In this document: in pieces, positions 33,629-43,867 of the stretch | Layout: each line of letters opens with the position of its first letter | Position numbering within the stretch: the first letter of the stretch is position 1 | Source: Choristoneura fumiferana | Taxonomy: Eukaryota; Arthropoda; Insecta; Lepidoptera; Tortricidae | Length of the DNA: 64,000 nucleotides | Assembly: GCF_025370935.1 (NCBI RefSeq) | Contig: NC_133479.1 | Location: 13,790,064 to 13,854,063 of the forward strand | Reading direction: 5' to 3' | The notes under the pieces: model-generated | Databases searched by the model: none | The model's input: the letters and a program-made list of their open reading frames with translations, nothing else | What the model was told of the DNA's origin: nothing | Position numbers and translations under genes: made by a program

Positions 33629-33812
33629 CGCCTGAAAACGGGTTTTCAGGTTATGGCGTCATCGGATAGAGGGTGGCCTGAAATGGACTGTAAACATGTT
33701 TCAGGCGTCTGAAAACAATGGCAACTTGGGTGAAATTTTGATAAACTAGGTAATATATGATAGAGCGTCCTCTGAAACGGCCTGAAACTGTATTCCAGTC
33801 TACTGAAAACGC
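33629..33812. promoter_or_regulatory. Cluster of CTGAAA(A)C motifs
   Basis: CTGAAAAC or CTGAAAC occurs near 33632, 33709, 33772, 33782 and 33802, with inverted forms (GTTTTCAGG, GTTTCAGG) near 33642 and 33698 and a variant CCTGAAATG at 33677. Eight sites in about 180 bases, on both strands, is more than expected by chance. The function is unknown; it may be a degenerate tandem repeat or part of the neighbouring element. Confidence 0.5.
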
Positions 33813-33839
33813 CATGCTATATAGGCTTTGATGAGATAA

Positions 33840-34156
33840 GCCGTGTGGGCCTAGTGGTTTGACCTATGGCCTCTCAAACAGAGGATCGTGGGTTCAAATC
33901 CAGGCCTACCTACCGACCTATCTCTGAGTTTTTGTAAACTTATGTACTAAATAACATTTAAATTCACTAAGAGCTTTACGGTGAAGGTGGACATTGTGAC
34001 GAAACCTGCACAAACCTGCAAAGTAATTCAATGGTGCGTGTGAAGTTCCCAATTTGGTCTGGGCCCACGTGGGAACTACGGTCCAAGCCCTCTTATTCTG
34101 AGAGAAAGCCTGTGCCCAGCAGTAGGACGTACCTATATCGTCAGTGATGGTGATGA
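33840..34156 (+). mobile_element. SINE family B, copy 4, next to a splice acceptor
   Basis: Head GCCGTGTGGGCCTAGTGGTT, B box GGTTCAAATCCAG near 33892, body and tail ending CAGTGATGGTGATGATT. The tail stops about 25 bases before the AG at 34180-34181 that precedes the multiplexin signal-peptide exon, so it abuts or supplies the branch-point region. Confidence 0.88.
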
Positions 34157-34181
34157 TTAAGTTAGTTTCCTTTTTTTTCAG

Positions 34182-34264
34182 GTGTCGCATATTGATGGTT
34201 CTACTGATCTCCACACTCAGCACTGCTAACGATGGATTATTCGGATCTTCGAAGTACCCTAATG
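34182..34264 (+). CDS. Mp: Collagen XV/XVIII (multiplexin) exon: secretion signal region
   Basis: The exon is bounded by a strong acceptor (T-rich tract then CAG, 34171-34181) and a perfect donor GTAAGT at 34265. Its reading is C-R-I-L-MVLLISTLSTA-NDGLFGSSKYPN plus one base, and that base joins the first two of the next exon to make Asp (phase 1). The hydrophobic run ending STLSTA followed by a polar stretch looks like a signal peptide with cleavage after A. If ATG 34195 is the start, the signal is only 11 residues. Because the upstream codons CRIL are also open and hydrophobic, the real ATG may be in an earlier exon. The protein would be an extracellular-matrix (basement membrane) collagen. 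Symbol given by homology of the joined TSPN exon. Confidence 0.8.
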
Positions 34265-35066
34265 GTAAGTGAACAGGTTATCATTCATCTCTAATTGTGA
34301 CTTTGTAAAACAATTTAACCTTTTAACCGCCAATACGTCTTCATTCTTATGTCCCCGTACACCGAAACTATTAAGTATGACATTTTGTCTTAATTATAAG
34401 ACTACGCCGATAGAGGCTGGACATTGGGTGTCTTATATATTATTATCAGACTACGGCGGTTAAAAGGTTAATATTCGTAAGATTTGATACTACAGAGAAT
34501 AAAATACACATTGGAAGAACATCGCTGCTTAAGAAGTACATTAATTGTTTCAACCAAAACCATGAATCCTTATTGAAGCGAATTCGAAGACTGTTGACAA
34601 TACAAATATAAATAATTCCTAACTGCGACAGGGAGGTCGCTTTAAAATGTAAATTGCACCTCAAGTCACTAACGCAACGGTCGTTGCACTATCGATCACA
34701 AGTAATTGAATATTTATTGTAATTACAGTATGGATCGAGAATACATATACATATGCCTGTAGCTTACACATCTTTGAGGAAATAGTTGGTATACATACGT
34801 CAAATTCCATGTAAATATGACATGACAGAAGCTACGTGTACGTGTCCTTTGCATGAAGTTTAATAATACACTGTGGGGTACAATTGTTACCGCTTATGAT
34901 ATGTGATATGATATGTGGCTACTGTAATGCTTGAGGTTGTGAGGCGATGGACGATGATGTTCTACTGTTCCAATATAATTTGTTTGTTACCTGTTGATGT
35001 TTATTCGTTATACAATAATCTTTCATTGTTAGTCTAAGTTTCATGATGAATTGGTCATTAAGTTAA

Positions 35067-35280
35067 GATTGGTTTTTTGGAATCTTTTTGTATTTTTTAT
35101 TTCAATTCCAAATTTTTACTTTTACGGTCATCCCGTAAAACCGAAATTGAAAATACAAACTGAAATATAGATGCACAGAAAAAACAGAAAAATAAGACCA
35201 TCACTGGGAATCGAACCCAGGTCCTCGGTAATCCGTACCGCGTGCTATACCGCTACACCACTGATGGTCAACCCATCAGT
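35067..35280 (-). mobile_element. SINE family C, copy 3, one arm missing
   Basis: Carries the left inverted arm (GATTGGTTTTTTGGAATC ... TTTCAATTCCAAATTTTTAC) and the antisense tRNA-like module (B box complement GGGAATCGAACCC at about 35206). It stops at CACTGATGGTCAACC, so the right arm is absent. Confidence 0.8.
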
Positions 35281-36549
35281 TGACTAAGATAGTTGATTAA
35301 GTACTGTAATGTCATGTAAACGTTTTTATCAATAAATAAATAAATAAATGTGTCGTGCTCAAGAACGTGCCGGGCCCGAGCACTGAGAGTTCCGTTTAAT
35401 ATCTATTTAAAGGCAACAAATAATGATTATAATAATTCATAGCATTTCTATGAAAGCTAGTTATTTTGTAGGTAGATGAATTTCAGTAGCTCAAACTCAA
35501 ACTCTTTGTTGCGTTAAATGTTGAAGGTCAAAAGTATGTACAGTTTCAACATTTATTTACCTTTTAAGAACACAGCAATATGTAAATAATTACTAAAGTT
35601 CCTAAAAATAAAATGGTAAGTTATTGAGAGGCGTTGAGAGGGCTTCGTTATCGTGTTAAAATACTCTCAAAGGTTGCTTTTTCGATCGTTTGATCTTGGG
35701 AAGATTTATTTTTGCGGAGAAACATGCCATGGCTCTAAGTGTATCGTATCGTATTAATTTCAACTTGGTACCTACGTTCCTGAGGTAGACAGATAGAAAC
35801 GAACGGACGGAAAACGAACTGATCCTATAAGATCCTTTTGAGGTACAGGACTTTAAAGTTACTTTAGTACTGAACTTTTAGTTTTTTTATCTCTACAGAA
35901 AATACACATCTCGTAACGAAACAAATTGGCATGGATTTAATCGATTTTGATATGCGTCTACACAAATTTTAATACTGCAACTAGTACTGCGTTCGTTGCT
36001 AGTAGCTAAGGAACTTCATAATTTAATGTCTTAAGAACGGTGTATTATACATTAAGTAGTTCAAACTTACTAATCATAATAAGCGAGATTATCCAGAGTA
36101 ATTTTGAAGATTCTAAGATGCCTATCGCACCAAAAAACTTATAATATAATTGCAAACACGTCTAAAGCTTAAATTTTAAAACCTAACTATATATTACGTT
36201 AAATTCTGGACTCACAAAAAATCTATAGGAATGACCCAGTTTAAAAATATCTAATTTTGATGACTTATCCGTTTGAGACTACATCCGTTGACCATTATAC
36301 GCCATTCAACTTCTTGTTAAAACTTTAGTAGTCATAAATCAGCAGTTCTTTAAGTTTGTAGGGAAAAGAGAGAAAGCAGAGGCAAAATTATTTTAAAACT
36401 TAATCACTATCTGATGTACAGCATCTTGCGGATGTTAAAAGACATAGTTAATAAATGAAGTTCTCGTTGGTTTTTCAACTTTTTTCTATTTATTTTTTAT
36501 TTTTGTTACGTTGATAAAATTCATGTAATTTTGGGGAATTCCCATGGGA

Positions 36550-36627
36550 AATTAGTAAGATCCCGGAATTTAGTAAGATTCCGGAATTTAGTAAGATCCC
36601 GGAATTTAGTAGATCCCGGAATTTCAA
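36550..36627. repeat. 18-bp minisatellite, about four units
   Basis: The unit TTTAGTAAGATCCCGGAA is repeated about four times with single-base changes; the last unit is shortened. On the minus strand it reads as repeated LNSGIL, which is a by-product of the repeat. The flanking GGAATTCCCATGGGAA and CCCGTGGGAATTCC-type words recall repeat F relatives, so it may have expanded from such an element. Confidence 0.9.
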
Positions 36628-38354
36628 TTCAACAGCCGAATCCGATAGTTTACACTTGCAAAGCCGCAAGTAAGGTTTAGTATGCACCAGTGATGCGCCG
36701 GATCGTTTAAAATATATGTTAAAGTGACGGATACGTATATGTCTTTTTCCGCGGATATTCGCGCACATATATATCCAGCACATCACTAGTATGTACATGT
36801 TTTAAACTGCGTTAAACAAATAAGCAAGACACAAAAATGGTTTAACGACTTATCTGGCGACTTTTGGAATATAAATTTAAACAACTAGGACCAATAATGG
36901 ATACATTTTTTGCCAACTCGACGACAACGAGAATCATACAGTGCCAAGTGATCTACCGGGTGGGCCCTGTAACAGGACAAAAAATTAAAACCCAGATTCG
37001 GCTACTCAAATGGATCTACTTACTTTAGTTCTGCGACTTTCAAAAATTACGTAATTTTATCATTATGGTTATTCCAAACAAATTAAGAATAAGAATGGTT
37101 TATTGGCTAATACAATAGACACATACAGAAACACTGACTTAACTTTTGCTCCTGTTATAAGGCCCACCTTGTATATGAAAAGTGACAAACGCGCTTGCGC
37201 ACCAAATTCAAACGTTATTTAATTAAAGTTCCATTCGTTTGTGAAATTTTCAGTGAATTCGGAAATCTTCTAATTTAAGTTATTTTTTTTTTTCGTATCC
37301 CAACCTTTCAGACCACCAGTGGCCTCTTGTGTCTTTCCCAGGCAAAATCCTGAGTCCTGGTGGAATTAATTTTAGTGACTTTCTAGCGACTTTTGATTTA
37401 GAGTTTAGCGACTTGAGTTTCTAAGAGTTGGCAACACTGATACAAAGTTTTAGCCATATTAATAATATGGCACACAATAGGTATTACACTAACAATAAAA
37501 GTGGGGTGCCCTCATTTAATTTAATGTCTTTAGTTGTCGTACCTATGAATTTACCCTATATTATGCTGCAATGACATGAATCGCTCGTTATCCTACTGTT
37601 TTCATTCTGTTCACTGTGACCAGCTCGATGGTGGGGTGCATTGCTATTACTACCACTTACTCTGAGAGTCTATTTAGTGAGTGAACTGGATTTTTTAAAG
37701 TGAATTTTTCTCCCAGTGAATTGCAGCCTCCAGCAGTTTCAAATATTTTAATAGTGGCGCTGCGTTTTCTAACGTATTATCCTGAACACTAGAGATTTAG
37801 TTTTTTGCTTTGAAAGAAAGAAAGGTTTATTTTGGCTCCATAAGTACCACCTAAAACTAAGACTAGAACTAGCACTTTGCAGTTACTTTCGCATTTTTAA
37901 TGTTTAACTTGCAAGCTGCTCTAGCCTTTATACTAAATCTTGAATAATGCTGAATGGATGGTCTTGGTTATGGTTATTGTCTCTTATACCGATATCATAG
38001 TTAGAAGATAACCAGGCAAATAGACTCTCTCTTAAAATGGTGGAACTTTTAAAAATCTAACAGATAGTGTAAAGCCTTTTTTCACTTAGGTATTTACACG
38101 ATAAGTACACGTTGATGTGACATGATCTTGTTGTTTTTTTGATAATGGACATAAAAAAAATTCTTTGGCGGTTAGTCATACAGTGTTACTACAGTTTTCA
38201 AATATTGTAAAATAATGTACTTTTTATAAGAGACTATTTAACCCTCTTTCCGCTTTACTGGTATTTTTGTAACACTGTATATTTATGTCATACATAGCAT
38301 AGAGGATATATCATTTGGTCAATAACACATACATACATAATACATATACATAAA

Positions 38355-38462
38355 ATCACGCCTCTTTCCCAACGGGGTATTCAGAGGCTACATCCTTCCA
38401 CTTGCTATGATCCTGGCATACAACTCTCGCTTTCTCTACATTCATCAATCTTTTCATGCATG
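38355..38462 (-). pseudogene. LINE ORF2 C-terminal remnant
   Basis: The minus strand reads RRACMKRLMNVEKARVVCQD then SKWKDVASEYPVGKEA and a stop, followed by a CATA-type tail (38325-38355). The pattern R+ACMKR.M.VE.A...C.DR.KW....S.YP is the C-terminal tail of a lepidopteran non-LTR retrotransposon ORF2. It lies about 155 bases upstream of the TSPN exon within the intron. Confidence 0.75.
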
Positions 38463-38474
38463 CACGTCGGTCTA

Positions 38475-38511
38475 AACCGGGAGTACCGGGAGTACCGGGA
38501 GTACCGGGTAC
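38475..38511. repeat. 9-bp tandem repeat ACCGGGAGT
   Basis: Four units of ACCGGGAGT, the last changing to ACCGGGTACT, lie 108 bases before the TSPN exon. GC-rich in an AT-rich intron. Confidence 0.9.
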
Positions 38512-38618
38512 TCTAAGTACTCCTGACCCGACCTTTCTTCAGAACGTCCACGATTAGGTTTCACAATACTTTGTACAAAATGATTTTGTTGATATATTGC
38601 TATCTTTGTCTATTTCAG

Positions 38619-39166
38619 ATATACCTGAATACGATCTACTCCACGCCATCGGTGTCCCATTCAGCAACCCCAAGACCCAATACTTCGACGAAGGACTGGA
38701 CGGCTTCCCGGCCTACGGCCTGAAACCGGGTTCCGACATCAAATCACCGTACCGGCTCTTCATGCCGGAAAAGCTGTATTCAGAATTCTCCATTACCGCT
38801 ACAGTACGGCCTGCAACCGAGAACGGAGGCTTTTTGTTCTCCGTCGTAAATCCTTTAGAAACGGTCGTCCAATTGGGGGTACAATTGATACCGTCCGGAA
38901 GAGATCTTACGAACATATCTCTATTATATACAGACGCGAATATCTATGCTCTCTCACAAACGATCGTATCTTTCGCCATACCGTCTTTCTCTAAGAAATG
39001 GAGCCGGTTCGCTTTGAAGGTAACGACTGAGAATGTTACGCTGTTTTTGAATTGTCATGAATTTGATACGGTTCCTGTGAAGAGGAACCCTCTTGAGCTG
39101 GTGTTTGATTCAGCATCCACCCTCTACGTGGGGCAGGCTGGTCCCTTGATCCGAGGAGCTTTTCAT
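38619..39166 (+). CDS. Mp: Collagen XV/XVIII (multiplexin) exon: TSPN/laminin-G-like domain
   Basis: The 548-bp exon adds 183 residues (24-206 counted from ATG 34195). It begins DIPEYDLLHAIGVPF and shows the N-terminal thrombospondin-like fold motifs of collagen XV/XVIII: SITATVRPATENGGFLFSVV (81-100), VVQLGVQL, WSRFALKV (151-158), LFLNCHEFDTVP (165-176) and LYVGQAGPLIRGAF. Sequons N122-I-S and N162-V-T suggest N-glycosylation. Only one cysteine (C169) is present; its partner should be in the next exon. The exon ends in phase 0 after FH at donor GTACGT (39167), or less likely at GTATGA four bases on. The domain is in basement-membrane collagens that shed endostatin; the collagen repeats are not seen here. 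Codon use is more GC-rich than the flanks, as for a conserved exon. Confidence 0.92.
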
Positions 39167-39201
39167 GTACGTATGAATCCTTTTGTTTTTCATAAATATG
39201 G

Positions 39202-39346
39202 TAGGTACAGTCAGCATCAAAAGTAGCGGATCACTTTTTTACTCTGTCGCATTGACACATTGACAATCTTGCATGGCGTTTATTACGTGGCTGTAAAATG
39301 ACAAAGTACGAAAGTGTACAGCTACTTTTGATGCTGACTGTACCTA
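39202..39346. mobile_element. Palindromic MITE, TA-flanked, 145 bp
   Basis: The arms GGTACAGTCAGCATCAAAAG and exact complement are flanked by TA on both sides, as for mariner/Tc1-type insertions. It begins 36 bases after the TSPN exon donor. It can fold as a long hairpin in the pre-mRNA directly downstream of the exon. Confidence 0.9.
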
Positions 39347-40375
39347 GATATAGTCTATTCGCCGACAGTTGTTAAAATAAATAAAAAATTAAAGGTTTTT
39401 AACTCGTTACACGTGCGGCCCGGTATTATTTACCGATAAAAACAATAATTGTAAACCCGAAATAATAATCTCGAGCGCCCATTTGACGCACTCTAAGCCC
39501 AGTCCAGAACGAAATGTTGACACGGCCGCCGCATCCACTTGCTTGCCCGGCCGCACGTTTGACAAGAATTGAATGCCTGGTACCATAAATTTCAGTTTTC
39601 ACAGTGACAATTAAGTGACGCCTGTCATACAGTTTGCGATAATTAAGCGAGTCTCGCTATTCTGGGACATTATCATAATACTTATAACTCTCGGCAAAAA
39701 GACTTTGATAAAAATAATCTGAAAATGCAAATTCCGTAACGTAAAAGATCACAGTTGTTATAATTACTTCTCGAACTGTGTTTGAATTAATGAAATATAT
39801 CTTGAATCATCTACTCCCGCATAATTAGCTGCGTGGACTTGGATATTAGGAGTCTCTTTCGAAACTTAATTCTCTGTAATAAATTCTGTGAAAGCCGCAT
39901 TTTTGGTACCGACTGACAAATTATTTTACTCAGTTAATATAAAATGAAACTTATTTTACAGATTTGTGATATTAAAATAGTCGATAGCAAAAATGAGGTA
40001 ATTAAAATTAAGACGTGCTATTGCCATCGGTGTGACAATTTATCAACTGCTTAGTATTAGTAATAATTCAAATGAATTTCATGCTACAGATTTAACTAAA
40101 ATAACTCACTCGTAAAATACGAACATGGTATAAATAAACTACAAACAGCTATGAAATTCTCTCGTAGTTCCTGCGCTTAGAAACAGTATCCACTTAAGAT
40201 TGACTACACCTCAAGTTGTTTGCTTCCAATCGATAGTCAAAGCGCAACTTAATTTTAAACTGTTTGCACCCACTGCACAAGCTTCTCTCAATTGAAAAGC
40301 GTACATCACGCGGAGACTGGTTCCAAAAGTGCATCATTATCAACAAGAAGACGTATATGTACCTACTGTTGAATA
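39347..40375. other. No recognised feature
   Basis: Probable intron. A GC-richer patch lies at 39465-39560 (CACGGCCGCCGCATCCACTT) without an ORF of interest. Confidence 0.4.
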
Positions 40376-40729
40376 ATGCCCGGTTAACATTATTCCAGTA
40401 AAACCATTCCAGTAGCATACCGCGATCTGGTGCAACTCGTTTGGATTGTGACCCCGCAATGTATCGCTTGTAAGTAGCCGTGGTGGCCGAGTGGTTTGAC
40501 TTATGGCAATTCAAGCAAAGGAAACCTGCACAAACCTGCGAAGTAATTCAATGGTGTGTGCGAAGTTCCCAATCCGCACTGGGCCCGCGTGGGAACTACT
40601 GTCCAAGCCCTCTCATTCTGAGAGGAGGCCGTGCCCTGCAGTGGGATGTATATAGGCTAGGATGATGATGATGATGATGACTGTATCGCTACTGGCACGA
40701 TTTTACTGGAATAATAATGAACCGGGCAT
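40376..40729. mobile_element. TIR element interrupted by a SINE
   Basis: The left arm ATGCCCGGTTAACATTATTC, CAGTAAAA and CCAGTAGC is matched inverted by the right arm GCTACTGG, TTTTACTGG and CCGGGCAT. Removing the SINE at about 40469-40681 restores a MITE of about 140 bp. Confidence 0.85.
40469..40681 (+). mobile_element. SINE family B, internally deleted, inside a TIR element
   Basis: Head AGCCGTGGTGGCCGAGTGGT, then a jump from the anticodon region straight to AAACCTGCACAAACCTGCGA, so about 100 bases including the B box are missing. The tail is GATGATGATGATGATGA. The 9-base TGTATCGCT at 40460-40468 recurs at 40682-40690 and fits a target duplication. Confidence 0.88.
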
Positions 40730-40807
40730 AAAAGTCTTCTCTTTAGAACATGACAATGACAACTTGCTACGTCATTAACCGGTTGTCCAATGTCGTCAGT
40801 GGTCCTC

Positions 40808-41890
40808 TAATTTTTCGCAGAAAATTCTTTCGCTGAATATTAGTTCCCAACCAACTTTTCGCCGAATTTTATTTCGCCGAATGATCACTCGCCAACTTAT
40901 TAAAATGCTTACCTGGTTTTATTTCCCAACCTCACAGTTACCAACTGTACATTTGGTCTGTTTGTTATAAAGTCACTTTTCGAAATGCCAACTTTCAGTT
41001 AGTAGTACTTTTTGGTTGGCGTAATATTCATTTCGTTGTACAATGTTTCCCAAATGTTTTGTTGAATAAGGGTTTCGTTTAGTAACTATGTATTTAATAA
41101 TAATAAGTAATGTGGATAAGCGCAACATTTCCGTTGTGTTTTTGTTTGTGCACTAATAAAGCGTTTGTGACAAACGCCCATATGACAATGTTTGACTTTT
41201 TGATACAATACGGCAATGATCACGGTAACTATCTTGTACCAAATATGTGTGTATTAGATTTCGAAAAATCGGCAATTACCGAGTCTTCGGTCAAATTTTG
41301 AAAACATTTATTTACAAGGATGCCATTTTCAGTTAAATATTATGTTTCATTAGAATCATGTTTTGGATATTTAAAAAGAAATATTAAAAAATAAAAATAC
41401 GATTCTGGCACTCGCCGGCCGCTCCCGCGGCACGCTCGCTACGCTCGCTCGGCTTCGTGCGCTGTTTGCTCACCGTTAACCTAACACGCTCCTGCTCGCT
41501 TCGCTCGTCGTCGCACCTAACTGGACTTTGCTACACATTAGATTTCTGTTGCTATACTTATTAAAAAAACTTTGTAATTAATATTGCCAATTGAAAGAAT
41601 GGTGGGTATTTCTTACTTACTTTAAAAAGTTAGCTTATCTATGAAAAGGGAACTGTTACACTGACGAAACGTTATTGGTTTAATAGCTATTTGACCTAGT
41701 GAAAGATTTGATAAATGATAACTTTTCCAAACGTTTAGAGTCATTATGATATTCTGCTATATAATAATTCTGCCAAATGACACGTTGCCATACAAAAATT
41801 TGGTAATAGTTAGTTGTCAAAGTGAATCTTCGGCGAAACGTTGGTTGGCAAGTGATATTCGGCCAAACGACTTTCTGCGAAAAGGCAGAA
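40808..41890. mobile_element. TIR element of about 1.08 kb
   Basis: The left end (TTTTTCGCAGAAAATTCTTT, CCAACCAACTTTTCGCCGAA) is an imperfect inverted match, over about 60 bases, of the right end (TTCGGCGAAACGTTGGTTGG, ACTTTCTGCGAAAAGGCAG). Many internal TTTCGCCGAA/GGCGAAA-type words are present. No transposase ORF is seen; the frame 41110-41301 has no domain. A GCTCGCTACGCTCGCTCGG patch lies at 41430-41470. Confidence 0.8.
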
Positions 41891-42449
41891 CACCGTCGTC
41901 AGTCCACCAACTAGAAGACCGTTCACGCTGCTTCTATCGATTCGTGGTCGTCACTCATAGAAACTTCATTAACCAATGGTTATCTGTCCTTATAGGGATG
42001 TGGTTGTGGCCTTCCCGTTGCCACTTTGACTCCAAAAAGCCATCTAAACAAGGTTAATCCTGCAACAATAAGTACCGAGATAGTATTATCTATCACAAGC
42101 ATGGAATCGCAAATATTCCTCTATCCCCCCCTATCAGGGCCTTTATGCCCCGAATTGTTTTGGGCCACGCGCTTTATCGCGCGTCTTTGTAGACAAAGCT
42201 TTTACTGAATATAGATAAACAAAATTTCTGTCACACGAAGGTTTCAGTAACAAAGGACATACCGGCGCAGTCTGTGAATAATGACACTTGGTTTACTGTT
42301 TTGAAAAATCTAAATGTATAGTGTGAGTGGGACTGGGACGTGAATATACCTACAAACAAAAGGGATATTAGTGATGCTTATAAAATTGTGGGAACTTTGT
42401 GATGAAATTGTTTGTTGTATTTATTTTAATCCGACTAAACATGGTCCTT
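41891..42449. other. No recognised feature
   Basis: Frames 41746-42057 and 42026-42208 overlap the element edge and have no domain I recognise. Confidence 0.4.
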
Positions 42450-42668
42450 AACTAATTTCAACTACCCATGTGAAATCTCAATATCTCAAAAACGGCAAAA
42501 CCGATTTTGATGAAACATATCTAAGAACCATCGCTAGAAAACTTGATTTCATATAAAAAAAACCGCATTCAAATGGGTCCACCCGTTTAAGAGCTACAGT
42601 GCCACAAACAGACACACATAGCGGTCAAACTTATAACACCCCTCTTTTTACGTCGGGGGTTAAAAATA
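42450..42668 (+). repeat. Dispersed repeat E, copy 3
   Basis: From about CATGTGAAATCTCAATATCT to CTTTTTACGTCGGGGGTTAA. The 5' end is eroded. Confidence 0.8.
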
Positions 42669-43271
42669 AACGTGCTGTGGTTATAATAGTTTACTTGATC
42701 TTGGCAAAATTTAATGCATATTTGTTTTTGTAATAGTTATTTAAACATTACATTTTGTGATTGCTACCAAACTCCTTTACTCCCCTAGAAAAATTAAGTA
42801 CCTACGCGTCCGCAAACGTTGAAAGTTTTTCAATCCCGCAGTATATGTTACAGTCATTAGCTATCTATTAGGCTTGGAACAACAACGCAAGTCCTAACAA
42901 GACCGAACTTTCCAACTAAAACCGTGTTACCGAGCTTGAACCACTAACTCCGTTGTTTTTCTTCTTGGGTTTGCCTGCACTGCACCTAGCTAGATGTCTA
43001 CGACAGAACTGTGTTCAGGTGAAACCCGACTAAGTTCCAACACAAGTTTGCTACCGTAAGGTCCAGTTTAGCATATCAAATTGTGCTCAACTATGTCGGT
43101 GTTCTAAATTGTATCGAATAAGTTTCTTGGGGAGTATAGCTCTTATTGCGGGTGTAGTATATGCAAATGGACCGGCGGGCGAGCTGTTTTTGTTTTATGC
43201 AAGCTTGCCAAGCTTGCTAAGATAATGCTGCATACTTCGGACTTATACATATAGAGATACTAGTAAACTAC
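42669..43271. other. No recognised feature
   Basis: AT-rich spacer. Confidence 0.4.
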
Positions 43272-43285
43272 TATTAGAGAGCATC

Positions 43286-43547
43286 GAAAATACAAACTGA
43301 AACATGGATGCACAGAAAAAACCCAGAAAATGAGACCAGCGCTGGGAATCGAACCCAGGTCCTCAGCATTCCGTGCTGCGTGCCATACCCCAACACCACC
43401 ACTGGGCAGGAATCTAGACACAAATTTCTCCCATGGACCACACATTTCAGCCTGTTTTCTATTTTCGTTGGATCTCACGGGATGACCGTAAAAGTAACAA
43501 ATTTGGAGTTGGAATAAAAAAATCCAAAAAAAACAAAAATCAATCTT
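43286..43547 (-). mobile_element. SINE family C, copy 4, with perfect 14-bp target duplication
   Basis: TATTAGAGAGCATC is found at 43272-43285 and 43548-43561, directly flanking the element. The mobile unit therefore comprises the right arm (GGGATGACCGTAAAAGTAAC ... AATCAATCTT) and the tRNA-like module (B box complement GGGAATCGAACCC near 43347), but not the left arm. This is direct evidence that family C moves as a retroposon. Confidence 0.92.
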
Positions 43548-43561
43548 TATTAGAGAGCATC

Positions 43562-43867
43562 ACAAATGCTTGATGTGGATGAAAACGTTATAATATTCAT
43601 ATTAATTTATTTGGAAAAGAAATCAGTCACATTAAACAATTCATTATAACTAATTACATGCACTGCAAACTCTTATCTAAGTACTTAAACAATTTCAGTA
43701 GGTAAGTACCTCAAATTCGGATTTTTCTTTAATCAAGTTCATTTATTAAATACAGTAGATGTAATTCAAAAACTGCTTTAATGTGGTTTAAGTATTGGTA
43801 TTATTTGGCGAAAAAATAAGGAAAAACAGTCATGATCAAAGGGTTACTCCGTCTACCGTGCTTACAA
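43562..43867. other. No recognised feature
   Basis: AT-rich spacer. Confidence 0.4.

Larger units (their letters stand above)
34265..38618 (+). other. Multiplexin intron (phase 1, 4354 bp)
   Basis: The donor GTAAGT at 34265 and acceptor TTTGTCTATTTCAG ending 38618 define the intron, and exon phases agree on the two sides. Inside are a SINE C fragment (35067-35280), an 18-bp minisatellite (36550-36627), an antisense LINE remnant (38355-38462) and a 9-bp tandem repeat (38475-38511). Stretches 34271-35066, 35281-36549 and 36628-38354 show no further feature I can support. Confidence 0.85.

Noticed and set aside
39171..39226. Extension of the TSPN exon to the stop at 39226
   Set aside because: Past the donor at 39167 the residues (VRMNPFVFHKYG) do not resemble the family, which should continue with G and a second cysteine in the next exon; the tail also runs into a MITE.
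43335..43415. tRNA gene (anticodon-like loop with GGA)
   Set aside because: The same module recurs in four copies with the same non-tRNA flanks and a 14-bp target duplication; the loop lacks U at the position before the anticodon.
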